A DNA stretch of 33,079 nt from Halomonas sp. 54_146 (GTDB lineage Bacteria; Pseudomonadota; Gammaproteobacteria; Pseudomonadales; Halomonadaceae): contig NZ_LGEN01000009.1 in assembly GCF_001507855.1 (NCBI RefSeq), positions 74,621-107,699 on the forward strand, given 5' to 3'. The notes under the pieces were generated by a model. It was not told where the DNA came from. It did no database searches and saw only the letters and a program-made list of their open reading frames with translations. How positions within the stretch are numbered: the stretch's first letter is position 1; each line of letters starts with the position of its first letter. The translations under genes and the position numbers were made by a program. Shown piece after piece: positions 1 to 7,828 of this stretch.

Positions 1-539
1 ACCCCGACGTACCTGAACTGGTACGCGGTAAAACCGGACGTGTGTATGGCCACTTAATGGCGCTGCTGACGCTGATGAAGTCCCAGCCGCTGGCCTACAA
101 CAAAGATAACCAGGAAGATAAAGAGCCGCTGTTTGATGCCGTGGATACTGTGCGCGACTGCTTAAAAGCATTTGCCGATATGGTGCCTGCCATCGAGCCG
201 AAAAAAGCCAGCATGTATGAAGCAGCGCGACGCGGCTTTTCTACCGCCACAGACTTGGCCGACTACTTGGTGCGCAAAGGTGTAGCGTTCCGCGATGCTC
301 ACGAAATCGTTGGTCAGTCGGTGGCTTACGGCCTTAAAACTGAAAAAGATCTCTCCGAAATGAGCCTTGATGAGTTGAAACAGTTCTCCGACATTATTGA
401 GCAGGATGTCTTTGAGGTGTTGACCCTGGAAGGCTCGGTGGCTGCGCGTAATCACATTGGTGGCACGGCGCCGAATCAGGTACGGGCGGCCGCCCAGCGA
501 GCGCGTGAGGCGCTAAGCGCACTCAAGGCGGGCGCATGA
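1..539 (+). CDS. argH: Argininosuccinate lyase, C-terminal part (5' end outside window)
   Basis: The product splits argininosuccinate into arginine and fumarate, the last step of arginine synthesis, in the cytosol as a homotetramer. The reading frame is open from the first bases; 178 residues are visible of a family length near 460. The window opens at [16 protein letters not shown], which follows directly on the conserved catalytic-serine loop (SSxMPxKxNP), so that loop lies just outside. The visible part is the rest of the central helical domain and the C-terminal domain ([13 protein letters not shown], then the [14 protein letters not shown] tail). The stop overlaps the start of lptM as ATGA, implying translational coupling. 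An internal ATG at 42 is not the start, because homology continues upstream of it. Confidence 0.95.
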   Translation, partial: PDVPELVRGKTGRVYGHLMALLTLMKSQPLAYNKDNQEDKEPLFDAVDTVRDCLKAFADMVPAIEPKKASMYEAARRGFSTATDLADYLVRKGVAFRDAHEIVGQSVAYGLKTEKDLSEMSLDELKQFSDIIEQDVFEVLTLEGSVAARNHIGGTAPNQVRAAAQRAREALSALKAGA

Positions 540-676
540 AGACGCTTTCGAGGCTGGCAATGGTGGCGCTGCTGTTGGCAGGCGTGGCCGGTTTAGCCGG
601 CTGCGGGCAAAAAGGGCCGCTGTATCTGCCCAGTGATGCGCCCGCCACCGAGCCGTCTGAGCAGCCTTCTGAATAG
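536..676 (+). CDS. lptM: LptM-type small lipoprotein (LPS transport/OM assembly factor)
   Basis: This short gene encodes 46 residues. An N-terminal signal with a hydrophobic core ends in the lipobox LAGC, so the predicted lipidated residue is Cys23. [10 protein letters not shown] follows, the hallmark of the LptM/YifL family. Known family role: in E. coli LptM binds the LptD-LptE translocon and helps its oxidative maturation at the outer membrane. The rest is a short Pro/Ser/Glu-rich tail. The start ATG overlaps the argH stop, and lysA follows after 64 bp. In enterics yifL also precedes dapF, which supports the call. Its stop codon is the first base group of a 15-bp tandem duplication. Confidence 0.93.
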   Translation: MKTLSRLAMVALLLAGVAGLAGCGQKGPLYLPSDAPATEPSEQPSE

Positions 677-703
677 GCCGTCCTTTGATAGGCAGTCCTT
701 TGA
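674..703. repeat. 15-bp tandem duplication starting at the lptM stop
   Basis: Two adjacent 15-bp copies, TAGGCCGTCCTTTGA and TAGGCAGTCCTTTGA, differ at one base. The first begins with the lptM stop codon. A degenerate third copy (ATAGACAG) follows. Confidence 0.85.
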
Positions 704-740
704 ATAGACAGCCGCAGGGGTAGAAGAAAGGGAGAGCACC

Positions 741-2012
741 ATGGATTATTTTAATTACCGCGATGGCGTGCTGTATGCCGAAGAGGTACCGCTGTCACGG
801 ATTGCCGACGAGCACGGCACGCCGTGCTACGTCTATTCAAAAGCGACCTTTGAGCGCCACTTTCGCGCCTATACCGAAGCGCTGGGCGGCCACCCGCACC
901 TGATTTGCTACGCGGTGAAGGCCAATTCCAACCTGGCCGTGCTGGGTCTTCTGGCCAAGCTTGGCGCAGGGTTTGATATCGTTTCCATCGGCGAGCTTGA
1001 GCGCGTGCTTAAAGCCGGCGGCGACCCGGCGAAGGTGGTGTTTTCCGGCGTTGCCAAGCAGCCCCATGAAATGGCGCGTGCGCTGGAAGTGGGCATTAAG
1101 TGCTTTAACGTTGAATCGCGCCCGGAGCTTGAGCGCTTGAATCGCGTCGCCGGCGAGCTGGGTAAAATTGCCCCGGTTTCGCTGCGGGTGAATCCGGATG
1201 TCGATGCCGGCACCCACCCGTATATTTCCACCGGCTTGAAAGACAACAAGTTCGGCATTCCGGTAGATGAAGCGCTGGATGTCTACCAGTTAGCGGCCAG
1301 CCTGCCCAACCTGCAGGTCAAGGGGCTCGATTGCCATATCGGTTCGCAGCTAACCGAAACAGCGCCGTTTTTGGATGCCCTTGACCGCTTGCTGGTGCTG
1401 ATGGAGCGCCTGCGTGAACGGGGTGTCGAAATCGAGCACCTCGATCTAGGTGGCGGCTTGGGGGTGACCTATCGCGATGAAAAACCGCCCCAGCCGTTTG
1501 ATTACGCCAGCCAGCTGCTGGCGCGTCTTTCACGCTGGGAAGGCGGCGAGAAACTTACCCTGCTGTTTGAGCCAGGCCGTTCCATCGCCGCTAATGCCGG
1601 CGTTATGCTCACGCGGGTTGAGTTTTTAAAGCCTGGCGAAACCAAGAACTTCGCCATTGTTGACGCCGCCATGAACGACTTGATTCGCCCTGCGCTGTAT
1701 CAGGCGTGGCAGGCGATTGTGCCGGTGGATACTCGCCGAACGCGGGAAAGCGCGCTTTACGATGTGGTGGGCCCGGTGTGCGAAACCGGTGACTTCCTGG
1801 GCAAAGAGCGCGAGCTGGCGATTGCCGAAGGCGACCTGCTGGCGGTGCGCTCGGCGGGTGCCTACGGCTTTGTGATGGCCTCGAACTACAACAGCCGCCC
1901 TCGCGCTGCCGAGCTAATGGTCGATGGCGACAACTGCCATGTAGTGCGCGCACGGGAAACCGTTGCCAGCCTGTGGGCGGGTGAAGCGCTGCTACCCGAA
2001 GGGGGGCGCTGA
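741..2012 (+). CDS. lysA: Diaminopimelate decarboxylase
   Basis: The enzyme decarboxylates meso-diaminopimelate to L-lysine, using PLP, in the cytosol. The 423-residue protein has the usual length. Its N-terminal alanine-racemase-like barrel carries the PLP lysine in CYAVKAN (Lys60). Further along are HIGSQ, the glycine-rich LDLGGGLG and the phosphate-binding EPGRS. The C-terminal beta domain has CETGDFL, whose cysteine reaches the active site of the partner subunit in the dimer. The start ATG has an AAGGGAGAG ribosome site about 6 bases upstream. Its stop overlaps dapF as TGATG, so the enzyme is coupled to the one that makes its substrate. Confidence 0.97.
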   Translation: MDYFNYRDGVLYAEEVPLSRIADEHGTPCYVYSKATFERHFRAYTEALGGHPHLICYAVKANSNLAVLGLLAKLGAGFDIVSIGELERVLKAGGDPAKVVFSGVAKQPHEMARALEVGIKCFNVESRPELERLNRVAGELGKIAPVSLRVNPDVDAGTHPYISTGLKDNKFGIPVDEALDVYQLAASLPNLQVKGLDCHIGSQLTETAPFLDALDRLLVLMERLRERGVEIEHLDLGGGLGVTYRDEKPPQPFDYASQLLARLSRWEGGEKLTLLFEPGRSIAANAGVMLTRVEFLKPGETKNFAIVDAAMNDLIRPALYQAWQAIVPVDTRRTRESALYDVVGPVCETGDFLGKERELAIAEGDLLAVRSAGAYGFVMASNYNSRPRAAELMVDGDNCHVVRARETVASLWAGEALLPEGGR

Positions 2013-2845
2013 TGCTTTTACACTTCACCAAGATGCATGGTCTGGGCAATGACTTTGTCATGGTGGACCTGGTTACTCAGCGCGCGCGGCTGGATGAAGC
2101 ACACATCCGTGCGCTGGCGGACCGCCGCTTCGGAATAGGTTTTGATCAGCTGTTGGTGGTCGAGCCCCCCCGCGACCCGGAGATGGATTTTTGCTATCGC
2201 ATTTATAATGCCGACGGCAGTGAAGTGGAAAATTGCGGCAACGGCGCGCGCTGTTTTGCCCGCTTTGTGCGCGATCAGCGGCTGACCCATAAACATGAAA
2301 TTCATGTAGAAACCGCTGGCGGCCCGCTGGTGCTCACCGTGCAACACGACGGTATGGTGCGGGTGAATATGGGTCGCCCGCGCTTTAGCCCTGCCGCGCT
2401 GCCGTTCGAGGCAAGTGGCGATCAGCCGTTGCACGCGCTGGACGTGGGCGGTGAAACATTGCAGGTCGGCGTGGTTTCCATGGGTAACCCCCACGCGGTG
2501 CTGCAGGTTGAGAACGTTGATAGCGCCCCAGTGGAACGCCTAGGCCCGTTGGTAGAGGCACATCCCCGTTTTCCTAAGCGTGTTAACGTGGGCTTTATGC
2601 AAGTGCTCTCGCCCAGTGAAATTCGCCTGCGCGTGTATGAACGCGGCAGCGGCGAAACGCTGGCCTGCGGTACCGGTGCCTGCGCCGCGGTGGCCAGCGG
2701 CATTCGCCAGGGGCTACTGAAAAGCCCGGTAAAAGTCCATTTGCCCGGTGGAGAACTCAGCATTGAGTGGCCTGACCCTGAAGGGGCGCTAACGATGGTG
2801 GGACCGGCGACACGCGTCTTCGATGGCCGTGTAGCCCTTAATTAA
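2012..2845 (+). CDS. dapF: Diaminopimelate epimerase
   Basis: The enzyme converts LL- to meso-diaminopimelate without a cofactor, supplying both lysine and peptidoglycan synthesis. The 277-residue protein shows the two-cysteine active site of the family: Cys75 in [10 protein letters not shown] and Cys219 in [11 protein letters not shown]. The N-terminal KMHGLGNDF and internal MGNPHAV motifs are also typical. The gene starts inside the lysA stop codon. The next gene (DUF484) has its own AGGAGA site 17 bases on. The dapF-DUF484-xerC order is conserved across gammaproteobacteria. Confidence 0.97.
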   Translation: MLLHFTKMHGLGNDFVMVDLVTQRARLDEAHIRALADRRFGIGFDQLLVVEPPRDPEMDFCYRIYNADGSEVENCGNGARCFARFVRDQRLTHKHEIHVETAGGPLVLTVQHDGMVRVNMGRPRFSPAALPFEASGDQPLHALDVGGETLQVGVVSMGNPHAVLQVENVDSAPVERLGPLVEAHPRFPKRVNVGFMQVLSPSEIRLRVYERGSGETLACGTGACAAVASGIRQGLLKSPVKVHLPGGELSIEWPDPEGALTMVGPATRVFDGRVALN

Positions 2846-2862
2846 ATTCGAGGAGAACGGCG

Positions 2863-3573
2863 ATGTCTCAAGCCCCCGAACCCCGCAAAACGCTCGATCC
2901 TGATCAAGTGGCGTTCTGGCTGGCGCGTCATCCCGATTTTTTCGTCGGCCGTGAAGGGCTGCTGCAACAGCTGCAGGTGCCCCACCCGCATATTGATGGC
3001 GCGGTGTCGCTGCTAGAACGTTTAGTGTTAGATCTGCGTAAGCGAGCCGAAATGGCGGAAGGGCGACTGGAGCACTTGCTGGATACCGCTCGCCATAATG
3101 AATCCCAATACCGCCGGCTGCGCGAAACCTTGATAGCGTTGGTAGAAGCGCAAGACCGTGATGCGCTGGCGCAGGCGCTGGCCACCCAGCTCAGCGAGCG
3201 TTTTGAAACCCCGGCCATGGCGCTGTGGTGCCCCGCTACGTTAAGCGATAGCGAGCCAGCGCTGCCCCAGCCGCCGCGCCATGTGCTGGATCAATACGCC
3301 AGCGCGCGCCTGACCGCGCTGCTAGATGGCCGCACCAGCCGCTGCGTTAAGCTTAGCGTCAGTGATTGGAAGTGCTTGCTGCCCCATGTTGACCCGCCGC
3401 GTAAAGCAGGTTCCTGCGCTATTTCGCGCCTCTCGGCAGGCGACCCGCTGGGCTATCTGTTGCTGGCAAGCCCTAACCCTGACGCTTATCGCGCCAGTAT
3501 GGACACGCTGTTCACCGAGTATCTGGGCGATATTGTCGCGCGCCTGCTGGTACGCCTGGGCGATCATGGTTGA
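2863..3573 (+). CDS. DUF484 family protein (GAF-like)
   Basis: The 236-residue cytosolic protein belongs to the DUF484 (YigA) family, always found between dapF and xerC. Residues 10-30 (DPDQVAFWLARHPDFF) are the family signature. Residues 45-95 are helical and charged, probably a short coiled coil (LLERLVLDLRKRAEMAEGRL). The C-terminal 130 residues resemble a GAF-type fold. Its biochemical function is unknown. AGGAGAACGGCG precedes the ATG. The stop overlaps the xerC start (ATGGTTGA), so it is very likely co-translated with XerC. Confidence 0.9.
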   Translation: MSQAPEPRKTLDPDQVAFWLARHPDFFVGREGLLQQLQVPHPHIDGAVSLLERLVLDLRKRAEMAEGRLEHLLDTARHNESQYRRLRETLIALVEAQDRDALAQALATQLSERFETPAMALWCPATLSDSEPALPQPPRHVLDQYASARLTALLDGRTSRCVKLSVSDWKCLLPHVDPPRKAGSCAISRLSAGDPLGYLLLASPNPDAYRASMDTLFTEYLGDIVARLLVRLGDHG

Positions 3574-4492
3574 AACACTCCCGGCTGAAATAACCATAGC
3601 CAAGCGCGCCGAGACATTTCTGGCTGCGCTAGCCGCTCACGCAAGCCCTGCTACCGTTGAAGCCTACCGGCATGATCTGGCTGCGCTATGCCGCTTTACC
3701 GAGCGCCGCGCGGTGACCGACCCTGCGGCGTTAGACACCGCGCTGCTACGCGCCTTTCTAGGGGCAGAACGCAGCCGTGGCCTGGCACCTAGAAGCCTTG
3801 CCCGGCGGCGGGCGGCGCTTTCACGCTTTGCCGATTACTTGGTCAAGCAGGGCGTGTTGGCCGATAACCCGGTGGGGCTGTTGCGCACCCCTAAACAGCC
3901 CAGCCACCTGCCGCGCCCGGTGGATGTCGATGCGTTAGCGCGCTTTCTTGATACCCCCCACGATGGCTCGCCGCTGGGTGTGCGAGATCAAGCGATTCTT
4001 GAGCTGTTTTACTCCAGCGGCCTGCGCTTGGCGGAGTTAGCGGCGCTTGATCTGGGCGATTTGCAACATAGCCGCGTAAGGGTGATCGGCAAAGGCGGCA
4101 AGCCGCGCCAGGTGCCGGTGGGGTGCCGTGCCCAGCAGGCGCTGGCCGAGTGGCTGGGTTGCCGCTCAGCACTCGCGCCGTTGGATGAGCGCGCGCTATT
4201 TGTGGGGCAGCGCGGGCAGCGGTTAGGCCATCGCGCTATTCAAAAACGCTTAGCCCAGCTGTCGCTTGCCCGTGGCTTGCCCGAGCATTTGCATCCTCAC
4301 CGTTTGCGTCACTCTTTTGCTAGCCATTTGTTGGAGTCGAGCCAAGACCTGCGCGCCGTGCAGGAGCTGCTGGGGCACGCCAATCTGTCGACCACGCAAA
4401 TCTACACCCGGCTCGATTGGCAGCACCTGGCCACCAGCTACGATGCCGCACACCCCCGCGCGAAAAGAAGCCCCGGTCCAGGAAACAAATAG
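3566..4492 (+). CDS. xerC: Tyrosine recombinase XerC
   Basis: With XerD, this recombinase resolves chromosome dimers at dif. The start chosen here, ATG 3566 inside the end of the DUF484 gene, gives 308 residues, close to the family's roughly 300; a longer open frame from 3326 would run through the neighbour. The N-terminal SAM-like DNA-binding domain spans about 10-100. The catalytic domain shows the full set: Arg154 (SSGLRLAEL), Lys176 (GKGGKPR), His245 and Arg248 (HPHRLRHSFA), His271 (LGHANLSTTQIY) and the nucleophile Tyr280. Its place after dapF-DUF484 is the classical housekeeping locus, so this is not an integrase of a mobile element. Confidence 0.96.
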   Translation: MVETLPAEITIAKRAETFLAALAAHASPATVEAYRHDLAALCRFTERRAVTDPAALDTALLRAFLGAERSRGLAPRSLARRRAALSRFADYLVKQGVLADNPVGLLRTPKQPSHLPRPVDVDALARFLDTPHDGSPLGVRDQAILELFYSSGLRLAELAALDLGDLQHSRVRVIGKGGKPRQVPVGCRAQQALAEWLGCRSALAPLDERALFVGQRGQRLGHRAIQKRLAQLSLARGLPEHLHPHRLRHSFASHLLESSQDLRAVQELLGHANLSTTQIYTRLDWQHLATSYDAAHPRAKRSPGPGNK

Positions 4493-4506
4493 CCCAGGAG
4501 TAATCC

Positions 4507-5259
4507 ATGACGATGCTGAAGGCGATTACCTTCGATCTCGACGATACGCTGTGGGATAACCATGGGGTAATGGCGCGCACGGAAGAAGGGCATTACCGCT
4601 GGCTGCTGGAGGCACTTAGCGCCTGGCGCGCCGCACGACAGGAGCCTGTGCTTGCGCTCGACCACGCCGCCGGCGGGCATGATTACCTACAGCGCCGCCA
4701 ACAGCTGGCGAAAGACGTGCCTGAACGGCGCGGTGATTTCACCTGGCTGCGTCTGCGTGCTTTAGAAGCCCAGTTAGAAGCCGAAGGCTTGCCACGCAGT
4801 GCCGCGCTGCTGTGGGCGGCAGCGGCGATGAATGAGTTTCACCGCCTGCGCGTACAGGTGACGCCTCATCCTGAAGCGGCAGGTTTGCTTGCGGCATTGA
4901 CTGAGCGCTACCAGTTGGCGGCGATCACCAATGGCAATATTCACCTTCAGCGCCAGCCGTTGGCGGCCTACTTTCCGGTCGCCATTGCCGCTGGCGAGTT
5001 GCTGGCACCTAAGCCCGACCCAACGCCTTTTCTTACCGCGCTTTCGCGCCTGAACGTTGCGCCCGAGTGCGCGATGCACGTGGGCGATTCCTGGCAGGAA
5101 GACGTGCTGCCCGCGCAGCAGTTGGGCATGCACGCGGTATGGATTTCAGCGGCGGGGGATCAAGCGCTTCCCCCTCGCGTACATCGCATTGCCCATGTTA
5201 AAGAGTTGCCCAGCGTGCTTGAGAAGCTAGAAAACGAGGGCTTGAAAACGAGCGCTTGA
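4507..5259 (+). CDS. HAD-IA family phosphatase, YigB-like
   Basis: This 250-residue cytosolic hydrolase shows all HAD motifs: DLDDT (nucleophile Asp10, acid/base Asp12), ITNGN (Thr141), KPDP (Lys169) and HVGDSWQED (Asp194, Asp199). A helical cap spans about 20-115. In E. coli the gene after xerC is yigB, which dephosphorylates 5-amino-6-(5-phosphoribitylamino)uracil in riboflavin synthesis; that role is inferred here from position and family. CAGGAG lies 9 bases before the ATG; a second ATG at 4513 is a possible alternative start. The last codons lie in a 14-bp tandem duplication, so the C-terminus (ENEGLKTSA) is probably recent and dispensable. It converges on engB with only 6 bases between stops. 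Confidence 0.88.
   Translation: MTMLKAITFDLDDTLWDNHGVMARTEEGHYRWLLEALSAWRAARQEPVLALDHAAGGHDYLQRRQQLAKDVPERRGDFTWLRLRALEAQLEAEGLPRSAALLWAAAAMNEFHRLRVQVTPHPEAAGLLAALTERYQLAAITNGNIHLQRQPLAAYFPVAIAAGELLAPKPDPTPFLTALSRLNVAPECAMHVGDSWQEDVLPAQQLGMHAVWISAAGDQALPPRVHRIAHVKELPSVLEKLENEGLKTSA
5230..5257. repeat. 14-bp tandem duplication at the 3' end of the HAD gene
   Basis: GAAAACGAGGGCTT is followed directly by GAAAACGAGCGCTT and then a partial GAAAAGCG. The second copy runs into the TGA stop. Confidence 0.85.
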
Positions 5260-5265
5260 AAAGCG

Positions 5266-5904
5266 TCATTCAGGCGGCGTATACAGCCACTGATCGAGTT
5301 TCTGTGACAGCGTATCAACGCCATCGCGCTTGAGTGAGGAAAACAGCTGTACCGAGACAAGGTCTTCCCACTCTTTCAAGCGAGAGCGCACTTTTTGTAA
5401 CGCGGCGTTGGCGGGGCCTTTTTTGAGTTTGTCTGACTTGGTGAGCAGAATATGCACCGGCATTTCGCGCTGGTCGGCATAGTTGAGCATCATTTGGTCA
5501 AACTCTGTCAGCGGGTGGCGCACGTCCATTAGCAGTACTAAGCCGCGTAGACTAAAACGGTTGCGCAAATACTCCGCTAAGTGCTTTTGCCACTCCAGCT
5601 TGACCGATTCAGGCACCTTGGCATAGCCGTAGCCTGGCAGGTCGACCAAACGCCGAGACTCGTCATTCATGACGCTAAAGAAGTTGATCAACTGGGTACG
5701 ACCCGGCGTGCGCGAGGTGCGTGCCAAGGCGTTTTGTTGTGTCAGCGCGTTAATAGCGCTTGATTTACCCGCGTTGGAGCGCCCGGCAAAGGCTACTTCT
5801 GCGCCGGTGTCATCCGGGCACAGCGCCAGGGTAGGCGCGCTAATAATAAAGCTGGCAGTCGGGTAGTTCAGCCGGGTGGCTGGGCTATCATGGGGGGTAG
5901 ACAT
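5266..5904 (-). CDS. engB: Ribosome biogenesis GTPase EngB/YsxC (YihA)
   Basis: This essential-type GTPase assists large-subunit ribosome assembly. From the start chosen here it has 212 residues: G1 GRSNAGKSS (41-49), the G2 region [11 protein letters not shown]3 DLPGYGYA (Asp88), G4 TKSD (155-158) and a G5-like FSSLKRDG. The start at 5904 is preferred because AGGATC lies about 8 bases upstream and the protein then has the usual length; the frame stays open to 5946 and would add 14 unrelated residues. The gene is divergent from cytochrome c4 across a 424-bp gap. Nearness to cytochrome c4 and dsbA recalls the Pseudomonas locus. Confidence 0.95.
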   Translation of the reverse strand: MSTPHDSPATRLNYPTASFIISAPTLALCPDDTGAEVAFAGRSNAGKSSAINALTQQNALARTSRTPGRTQLINFFSVMNDESRRLVDLPGYGYAKVPESVKLEWQKHLAEYLRNRFSLRGLVLLMDVRHPLTEFDQMMLNYADQREMPVHILLTKSDKLKKGPANAALQKVRSRLKEWEDLVSVQLFSSLKRDGVDTLSQKLDQWLYTPPE

Positions 5905-5969
5905 GGAATTGATCCTGGAAAACGAACATAAAAGCGGCCTACTCAACGCACCGTCACATCACTATTACA

Positions 5970-6023
5970 TCATGCAAAGCTATTAGATCATGTAAAGCTT
6001 TCACGTCATGCAAAGCTTTTACG
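5970..6023. repeat. Three 18-bp tandem repeats (TCATGNAAAGCTNTNANN)
   Basis: The units at 5970, 5988 and 6006 each begin TCATG and contain AAAGCT; a truncated fourth (TCATG) starts at 6024. Each unit carries AAGCTT or AAGCTA next to TCATG. No spacers separate the copies, so this is not a CRISPR array. The copies lie about 65 bp upstream of the engB start and could be protein-binding sites or slippage products. Confidence 0.9.
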
Positions 6024-6120
6024 TCATGTATAGTAGAGCGCATGATAGCGAATCATGATGGGCAGAGAGTAAAAAGCAACAAGCAGTACCGCGACGAATT
6101 ACCCCTAAAGCATTCCAAGA

Positions 6121-6160
6121 CTTGCATTCCCGCCGCTGGGGTGATTCGTTATAATGCAAG
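6121..6160 (+). promoter_or_regulatory. 8-bp inverted repeat around a TATAAT, possible cytochrome c4 promoter/operator
   Basis: CTTGCATT (6121-6128) is the exact reverse complement of AATGCAAG (6153-6160), with 24 bases between. A perfect TATAAT lies at 6150-6155, overlapping the right arm. TTGCAT at 6122 is too far for a standard -35 (22-base spacer), so activator dependence or a different -35 must be assumed. Confidence 0.4.
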
Positions 6161-6328
6161 CGGTTTATATCTGCGACCTGGGGCGCTAGTGTAACATTGC
6201 GCTCTAGCCAGCAGCGACCAACGCGACACGTTGTTCGTATTGGCGGAGCTAACCCTGGTAATTTGTGGAGCCTGGGAAGCGCCCAGGGTGCGTACCAGTC
6301 AAACATAAAACGGCATAGTGGAATAGCA

Positions 6329-6958
6329 ATGAGAAAGTTACTGGCAAGCCTGGCAATTACCATGGGCGCCGTTGGCGCCGCCCACGCTCAAACTGACTAC
6401 CAAGCCAACGCTGATGCGTCAGCCGGCCAGCAGTTATCCCAAACCTGCGTTGCCTGTCATGGGCAGCAAGGCATTAGCCCTTCGGGCGCCTTCCCTAATT
6501 TGGCGGGGCAGCAAATGTCCTATTTGGCCAAACAAATCATGGATATCCGTGATGGGCGGCGAATGGTGCCTCAAATGGCGGGTATGGTGGATAATTTTTC
6601 TGACCAAGACGCCTGGGATGCAGCGGCTCGCTTCGCGCGCCAAGACGCCAACCTGGGCCAAACCAGCGATGAAGACGCTGAGCTACTGGCTCGCGGTGAA
6701 GAACTTTACCGCGCGGGCGATATGTCTAAAGGCATTCCTGCCTGTTCAGCCTGCCATACGCCAACGGGTGTCGGTATCGGCAGCGCCGTTTACCCCGGCT
6801 TGTCTGGGCAGCACGCTCAGTACACGGTCTCAACACTGCAGGCATTCGCGTCAGGCGATCGTAACAATAGCCCCAATAACATGATGGGTGATATTGCCTC
6901 TAAAATGAGCGACAGCGATATGGAAGCCGTGGCTAATTATCTATTAGGCCTGAACTAA
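6329..6958 (+). CDS. Cytochrome c4 (di-haem, periplasmic)
   Basis: This periplasmic electron carrier passes electrons from the bc1 complex to terminal oxidases. The 209-residue precursor starts MRKLLASLAI with a signal peptide cut after AHA (about residue 20). Two haem c sites follow: CVACH (Cys40, Cys43, His44) and CSACH (Cys139, Cys142, His143), one in each half of a duplicated cytochrome c fold, with downstream methionines (MVPQMAG, NNMMGD) as likely axial ligands. ATG 6329 is chosen because it gives a clean signal peptide; the frame is open back to 6197. Followed by dsbA, as in Pseudomonas. The last six codons and stop are duplicated immediately downstream. Confidence 0.94.
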   Translation: MRKLLASLAITMGAVGAAHAQTDYQANADASAGQQLSQTCVACHGQQGISPSGAFPNLAGQQMSYLAKQIMDIRDGRRMVPQMAGMVDNFSDQDAWDAAARFARQDANLGQTSDEDAELLARGEELYRAGDMSKGIPACSACHTPTGVGIGSAVYPGLSGQHAQYTVSTLQAFASGDRNNSPNNMMGDIASKMSDSDMEAVANYLLGLN

Positions 6959-6979
6959 TCGTTAGGCCTGAACTGGTCG
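6944..6979. repeat. 18-bp tandem duplication of the cytochrome c4 3' end
   Basis: TTAGGCCTGAACTAATCG (6944-6961), which encodes the last residues LGLN and the stop, is repeated at 6962-6979 with two changes; a third partial copy (TTAGGCTTAAAACG) follows. Confidence 0.9.
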
Positions 6980-7015
6980 TTAGGCTTAAAACGCTTCCCT
7001 ATGCCGATTGCGGAA

Positions 7016-7051
7016 CCTCATCTAGCGGCTTGAAATGGCGGCTAGATGAGG
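7016..7051. terminator. Perfect 11-bp inverted repeat after cytochrome c4
   Basis: CCTCATCTAGC (7016-7026) pairs exactly with GCTAGATGAGG (7041-7051) across a 14-base loop. There is no T-run after it, so it is not a textbook intrinsic terminator; it may be an mRNA 3'-end stabiliser or a protein site. Confidence 0.4.
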
Positions 7052-7084
7052 GAACCCGCTAATGTATTTACGGTCATAGCCTTC

Positions 7085-7140
7085 GCTTAGCTATTTTTGC
7101 CTAACTGTTTTCGCCTAATTGTTTTTGCCTAACTATCTTC
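7085..7140. repeat. Four 14-bp tandem repeats upstream of dsbA
   Basis: Units at 7085, 7099, 7113 and 7127 follow GCCTAACTGTTTTC-like sequence (the first begins GCTTAG), with a partial fifth unit (GCCTGCCTATGG) running into the dsbA ribosome site. The T-rich half of each copy is on the plus strand. Confidence 0.92.
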
Positions 7141-7163
7141 GCCTGCCTATGGAGAATACACGC

Positions 7164-7796
7164 ATGTTTAAAACGCTCATGGTCGCGATGGCCGGTTTAG
7201 GACTTTCTGCGGCGGTTAGCGCCCAGGAATTGGTGGAAGGCCAGCACTATCAGCTGCTTGAAGCGCCGGTAGAAACCTACGTTGAAGACGGGCAAATAGA
7301 AGTGACCGAGGTGTTCTGGTTCGGTTGCCCGCACTGCTATCGGTTGCAAGAACCCGTTAACGATTGGTACGAAACGCTGGAAGACGACGTTAGCGTAGAG
7401 CACATGCCAGCGACCATGGGCGGTGATTGGAACACTCACGCGACGGCGTTCTACGCGGCCGAATCGCTCGGTATTAGAGAAGAGCTTCACGCTGATTTCT
7501 TTAATGCTATTCATGAAGACGGTCGCGCACTGACCGAGGCCGATGACATCGCCACCTTCTTCGCCGACTATGGCGTGACTGAAGAAGAGGCAAAACAAGC
7601 GCTGACGGCCTTTAACGTTCGCAGTGAAGTGAATAAAGCCAACAGCCGCATGCGCGAAATGCGCCTGATGGGTGTGCCGGCACTGGTTATTGATGGCCGC
7701 TACCTGGTGACACCTAGCACTGCCGGCAGTTTGGACAACATGCCGCTGATTGCCAGTGCGCTGATTGAGCAGGTACGCGCTGAGCGCACAGAATAA
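7164..7796 (+). CDS. dsbA: Thiol:disulfide interchange protein DsbA
   Basis: This periplasmic oxidase introduces disulfides into secreted proteins. The 210-residue precursor has a signal peptide cut after VSA (about residue 20). It has the classical CPHC active site (Cys55, Cys58) in FWFGCPHCY, a helical insertion, and the cis-proline loop GVPALVIDG. ATG 7164 has GGAG 9 bases upstream; an upstream ATG at 7149 would add five residues, and the frame opens at 7119 inside tandem repeats. The neighbouring cytochrome c4 needs export and thiol handling, so co-location is sensible, though both are general factors. The next gene follows after about 30 bp. Confidence 0.96.
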   Translation: MFKTLMVAMAGLGLSAAVSAQELVEGQHYQLLEAPVETYVEDGQIEVTEVFWFGCPHCYRLQEPVNDWYETLEDDVSVEHMPATMGGDWNTHATAFYAAESLGIREELHADFFNAIHEDGRALTEADDIATFFADYGVTEEEAKQALTAFNVRSEVNKANSRMREMRLMGVPALVIDGRYLVTPSTAGSLDNMPLIASALIEQVRAERTE

Positions 7797-7828
7797 CCGT
7801 GCTGCAGGAAGGGAGAGGGAGTGATGAG

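Larger units (their letters stand above)
5905..6328. other. 424-bp divergent gap between engB and cytochrome c4
   Basis: I see no convincing gene here; a 114-aa open frame on the minus strand crosses into the cytochrome gene and has no family features. The gap holds three 18-bp tandem repeats (5970-6023), an 8-bp inverted repeat around a TATAAT (6121-6160), and GC-richer sequence just before the cytochrome start. It must contain promoters for both flanking genes. A small RNA cannot be excluded, but I see no intrinsic terminator. Confidence 0.7.

Noticed and set aside
3326..3565. Longer N-terminus for XerC
   Set aside because: It lies wholly within the DUF484 gene in another frame, and the later ATG gives the family length.
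3566..4492. Integrase of a mobile element
   Set aside because: Position after dapF-DUF484 and sequence identify housekeeping XerC.
5970..6028. CRISPR array
   Set aside because: The 18-bp units are directly adjacent with no spacers, and no cas genes are present.
6019..6363. 114-aa minus-strand open frame in the engB-cytochrome gap
   Set aside because: It overlaps the cytochrome c4 signal sequence and has no ribosome site or recognisable domain.
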